From a virus: a stretch of 42,906 nucleotides of DNA. Of the stretch, positions 40,164 to 42,906 are shown in pieces. Position numbers and translations under genes: made by a program. Location: the IMG/VR virus record IMGVR_UViG_3300035670_000455, positions 1 through 42,906 of that record. One strand, 5' to 3'. The notes below the pieces were generated by a model. It saw only the letters and a program-made list of their open reading frames with translations, was not told the DNA's origin and did not search any database. Positions within the stretch are counted from its first letter, which is position 1. Each line of letters begins with the position of its first letter.

Positions 40164-41026
40164 CTATAGAATATGAAATAGAATCAGATTACATTATTTA
40201 TTGTCCATTTCATAATAACTATCGAACTCCTGCTGCAGAAGTATCAAAAGAATCTGGAATGTTTTATTGCTTTGGATGCCAGGAGTCTAAAGATCTTGTA
40301 GAGCTTGTTATGTTTTCAAGCAAGAGATCATTCTTTGAGGCCACTAGGCTTATAGAGTCAAAGAAGATAGAGGTAGATATTGTTGACGAGGTATCTAAAA
40401 TTCTTGACAATAATGACGAGATAAAAGAATTTGATATTGAAACGGTTATTAGACTTAATAAGTCTGCGCTTAATTCTAAAAGAGCAGCAGAGTATCTAAA
40501 GGGTAGAAAAATTACAAAAGAAAGTGTTGAGAAGTATCTAATTGGATATTCTGAAAAACAGGATATGATTACTATCCCAATATTTTCACCCGATAATATT
40601 TGTTTGGGTATGGTAGGAAGATCAGTTGAGGGCAAGCAGTTTAAAAATACCCCAGGTCTTCCAAAAAATAAAACCTTTTTTAATATTCAAAGAAACAAAG
40701 CAGCAGATAAGATATTTCTGGTAGAATCGTCTTTTGATGCAATTAGACTTGAGCAAGTTGGAGCAAGAGCGTTGGCAAGCTTAGGTGCGTCAACATCCTC
40801 TTCTCAAAGAGACTTGCTAAAGAGATACTTCAATAGTATAATTGTTGTGTCTGATAATGATGATGCGGGTAACACAATGAAGAATAAACTCAAGTCATCA
40901 TTGGGCAACATGGTCATCGCTGGTCAGTTGCCTGACAATGTTAAGGATGTGTCTGATTTAGACGACGAATCTTTAGCAGAATTTATACACTCATTTGATA
41001 ATGAAATAGAATATATATTAAACTAG
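40076..41026 (+). CDS. DNA primase (CHC2 zinc finger, TOPRIM)
   Basis: A 316-aa DnaG-type primase. The N-terminal zinc finger has Cys43-Pro-Phe-His46 and Cys65-Phe-Gly-Cys68 (CHC2-type). The TOPRIM catalytic core shows VESSFDAIRLEQVG with Glu217, LASLGAS and SDNDDAG with Asp260 and Asp262. No helicase domain is fused; the helicase is the gene at 38588. The GTG start at 40076 is used because family-like sequence (FYSEEQVRRVLESCGI) begins before the end of the upstream gene and no later start exists in the overlap. The overlap is 88 bases. Confidence 0.9.
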   Translation: MVRWSRQQSSNNKFYSEEQVRRVLESCGITIEYEIESDYIIYCPFHNNYRTPAAEVSKESGMFYCFGCQESKDLVELVMFSSKRSFFEATRLIESKKIEVDIVDEVSKILDNNDEIKEFDIETVIRLNKSALNSKRAAEYLKGRKITKESVEKYLIGYSEKQDMITIPIFSPDNICLGMVGRSVEGKQFKNTPGLPKNKTFFNIQRNKAADKIFLVESSFDAIRLEQVGARALASLGASTSSSQRDLLKRYFNSIIVVSDNDDAGNTMKNKLKSSLGNMVIAGQLPDNVKDVSDLDDESLAEFIHSFDNEIEYILN

Positions 41027-41042
41027 GAAGAAGGCAATTTAC

Positions 41043-41693
41043 ATGTCAATAGTAAAAGGAATTAAGAACATTGAGGCTATGCTAGACAAGCCCAAGAATA
41101 CTGTAGCTAGCCCCAAAGTTCGCTGGCTTAAGATTGAAGACGGTCAGGCCGTCAAGGTTCGATTTGGTAACGAAGTAGACGAAGACTCAAAGGGCTATGA
41201 TGAAAAGCGTGGCCTTGCCATTGTTGTATCAGAGCATGTTAATCCTACAGACTACAAGCGTAAGGCAGTTTGTACGTCAGATGAAGAGGGACGTTGCTTT
41301 GGATGTGAGATGCATCGTAAGGACATGAAGGCTGGCTGGAGGCCACGGCTTCGTTTCTACACAAATGTCATTGTTGATGATGGAATGGAAGATCCATATG
41401 TTGCAATTTGGAGCATGGGTGTTGCAAAGTCTCCAACATTCGATATCATTCGTGAATATGCAGCAGAAGGAAACCCAATCTCTTCAATGATCTGGAAGGT
41501 AAAGCGTAATGGAAAGGGCACAGAAACAAGCTATGCTCTTATTCCAGGTGCTGCGGATACAGAAGATTTTAAGTGGGAAGATTTTGAATTGTTCCCATTG
41601 GAGTCTGCGATTAGACAGGTTCCATACTCTGAGCAGGAAGCGTTTTACTTTGGTTTTGATAACCCATCCACTTCAACAAATGTGGATTGGTAA
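41043..41693 (+). CDS. Single-stranded DNA-binding protein
   Basis: A 216-aa protein resembling the phage ssDNA-binding proteins found with DnaE/primase modules. SPKVRWLKIEDGQAVKVRFG opens an OB-like fold. A zinc site is formed by Cys77, Cys85, Cys88 and probably His91. RLRFYTNVIVDDGMEDPYVA and the acidic C-terminal region (DTEDFKWEDFELFPLE, closing NVDW) fit a protein that coats DNA and contacts partners through an acidic tail. It lies between primase and polymerase. Confidence 0.75.
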   Translation: MSIVKGIKNIEAMLDKPKNTVASPKVRWLKIEDGQAVKVRFGNEVDEDSKGYDEKRGLAIVVSEHVNPTDYKRKAVCTSDEEGRCFGCEMHRKDMKAGWRPRLRFYTNVIVDDGMEDPYVAIWSMGVAKSPTFDIIREYAAEGNPISSMIWKVKRNGKGTETSYALIPGAADTEDFKWEDFELFPLESAIRQVPYSEQEAFYFGFDNPSTSTNVDW

Positions 41694-41699
41694 AATAAA

Positions 41700-42906
41700 T
41701 TGAATTACGTTCCTCTTCACGTTCACACAGACATTGGCTCTTTGATGGATGGGGTAGCAACCCCTGAAGAATATGTTGAAAGAGCAGCAAGCCTTGGTAT
41801 GCCTGCGATTGCAGTTACAGATCATGGATCTTTATCAGCACATCGTAGAATGTATCGTGCAGCCAAGGCAAATGGTATCAAGCCCATTCTTGGTATAGAA
41901 GGATATATTACACAAGATAGATTTGATCAAAGAGATAAGGCAGAAAGAACTACCCCTCTTGATCTTATCTATAATCATATCGTTATTCTTGCTAAGAATC
42001 CACAAGGTCTTGAGAACTTGAATAGGCTTAATGAAATTGGTTGGACAGAAGGATTCTATAAGAAACCACGCATTGACTTTGAGGTGCTTGAAAAGTATAG
42101 CGAAGGTCTTATAGTTTCTTCTGCCTGCATGTCTGGTCTAATTAATAAGGCAATTGAGACTGGTGAATACGCAGCAGCAAAGAATCATATTAAATGGTTC
42201 AAAGAAATATTTAATGATGATTTCTATGTTGAGCTAATGCCACACAATGTCAAGGGAATGAATACAGAGCTTTATAATCTTGCTCAAGAAATGGATGTAA
42301 AGTGTATAGTTACACCAGACTGTCATCACTCTACCCCAGATCAAAAAGTTGTTCAGGAACTGATGCTTGCCCTGAATACACATGCAAAGCTTTTAAAAGA
42401 TGTTTCCTATGATAAATCTTTAAAGTATAAAGATCCAATGCAAAGGCTTGACTATCTTTATGGAGAAGATCGTCCAATGTCGTTTAGATCTTTTGATATT
42501 CATCTTCTTTCATATGAAGAGATGAAGTTTGCCATGGAAATGGAGGGTATAGATGATGAATCAATCTATACCAATACACTTGAGATTGCAGATAAGGTTC
42601 AAGACTACGACATTAAAAGCAATCTTAATCTTCTGCCAATAAAGGTAAATAATCCTGTTCAAGAACTGTATAACTTATCAATGCAAGGATTAAGAGATCG
42701 CGGTCTAGACAAAGATAAAGTCTATCTAGATAGGCTAGAAGAAGAGTTATCTATTATTTCAGATAAGGACTTTTCTCCGTACTTCTTGGTTGTTCGTAAT
42801 ATGATTTCATGGGCAAAGTCTCAAGGAATTATTGTTGGCCCTGGTCGTGGATCTGCGGCAGGATCTCTTGTCTGTTACTCACTTGGAATTACAGAAGTTG
42901 ATCCAA
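41700..42906 (+). CDS. dnaE: DNA polymerase III alpha subunit, DnaE type (partial, 3' end missing)
   Basis: At least 402 codons, running off the right edge. The N-terminal PHP domain is clear: LHVHTDIGSL with His7, His9 and Asp11, TDHGSLSAHRRMY with Asp41 and His42, and CHHSTP further on. The start of the polymerase palm is visible at residues 380-389 (GPGRGSAAGS) followed by LGITEVDP, the signature of bacterial C-family polymerases. The TTG at 41700 is the start because LHVHTD must lie at the very N-terminus; the preceding gene stops seven bases before. The ribosome site is poor, so coupling to the SSB gene is likely. This is a phage replicase encoded together with helicase, primase and SSB. 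Confidence 0.95.
   Translation, partial: MNYVPLHVHTDIGSLMDGVATPEEYVERAASLGMPAIAVTDHGSLSAHRRMYRAAKANGIKPILGIEGYITQDRFDQRDKAERTTPLDLIYNHIVILAKNPQGLENLNRLNEIGWTEGFYKKPRIDFEVLEKYSEGLIVSSACMSGLINKAIETGEYAAAKNHIKWFKEIFNDDFYVELMPHNVKGMNTELYNLAQEMDVKCIVTPDCHHSTPDQKVVQELMLALNTHAKLLKDVSYDKSLKYKDPMQRLDYLYGEDRPMSFRSFDIHLLSYEEMKFAMEMEGIDDESIYTNTLEIADKVQDYDIKSNLNLLPIKVNNPVQELYNLSMQGLRDRGLDKDKVYLDRLEEELSIISDKDFSPYFLVVRNMISWAKSQGIIVGPGRGSAAGSLVCYSLGITEVDP

Noticed and set aside
41688-41696. TGGTAAAAT as a promoter for the DnaE gene
   Set aside because: The hexamer ends only three bases before the TTG start, so transcription would begin inside the gene; translational coupling to the SSB gene is more likely.
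1-42906. tRNA genes, CRISPR arrays, insertion sequences, integrase or repressor genes
   Set aside because: I looked for cloverleaf-like stretches, regularly spaced direct repeats, transposase or recombinase motifs and found none that I could support; gaps between genes are short, none above 300 bases.

Overview
This window is part of the genome of a tailed double-stranded DNA phage. It carries almost no non-coding DNA, nearly all genes read rightward, and the head-to-tail gene order is classical: portal, protease/scaffold, major capsid, head-tail connectors, tail terminator, major tail protein, frameshifted tail chaperones, giant tape measure, minor tail proteins. No tail sheath gene is visible and the tape measure is very long (2560 aa), so a long-tailed siphovirus is most likely. 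The host is probably an AT-rich Gram-positive, most plausibly an actinobacterium. The reasons are several apparently leaderless starts, a secreted Rpf/transglycosylase-like lysin, and a style of minor tail, SSB, primase and DnaE genes that I associate with actinobacteriophages. The host assignment is inference. No integrase, repressor, tRNA or terminase is seen here.

Layout. (1) 1-4115: receptor-binding/tail-fibre cassette: end of a small fibre-associated protein, a glycine-rich fibre with a duplicated half, a paralogue of the first small protein, a 56-aa fibre-anchor-like peptide, and three tandem paralogous beta-rich modules. Base composition changes sharply within it, which indicates mosaicism. 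(2) 4116-5660: a small two-TM holin candidate, then a glycosyltransferase in its own terminator-to-terminator unit. (3) 5672-7100, leftward: secreted lysozyme-like protein, endonuclease VII-like HNH protein, small unknown protein. (4) 7168-12623: class II (B12-dependent) ribonucleotide reductase and a 1156-aa LamG-like putative virion protein. (5) 12642-20564: head and neck genes and major tail protein. (6) 20682-37397: tail chaperones, tape measure and minor tail proteins. (7) 37414-42906: zinc ribbon, MerR-like HTH, DnaB-type helicase, primase, ssDNA-binding protein and the start of a DnaE-type DNA polymerase that runs off the window.

Expression logic. A recurrent element, TGATATAAT or a close variant, precedes most transcription units. 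It looks like an extended -10 promoter without a recognisable -35. In three places it abuts the T-tract of an intrinsic terminator, in a fourth it follows a terminator hairpin closely, and twice its TGA is the stop codon of the upstream gene. Several genes start 6-10 bases after such a -10 with no Shine-Dalgarno, implying leaderless or nearly leaderless mRNAs. Two recoding/nesting devices are well supported: a -1 frameshift signal (CCCAAAC, 6-nt spacer, two-part stem-loop) between the tail chaperones, and an in-frame internal start with an AAGGAGG ribosome site that would release a separate scaffold from the C-terminus of the capsid protease gene.
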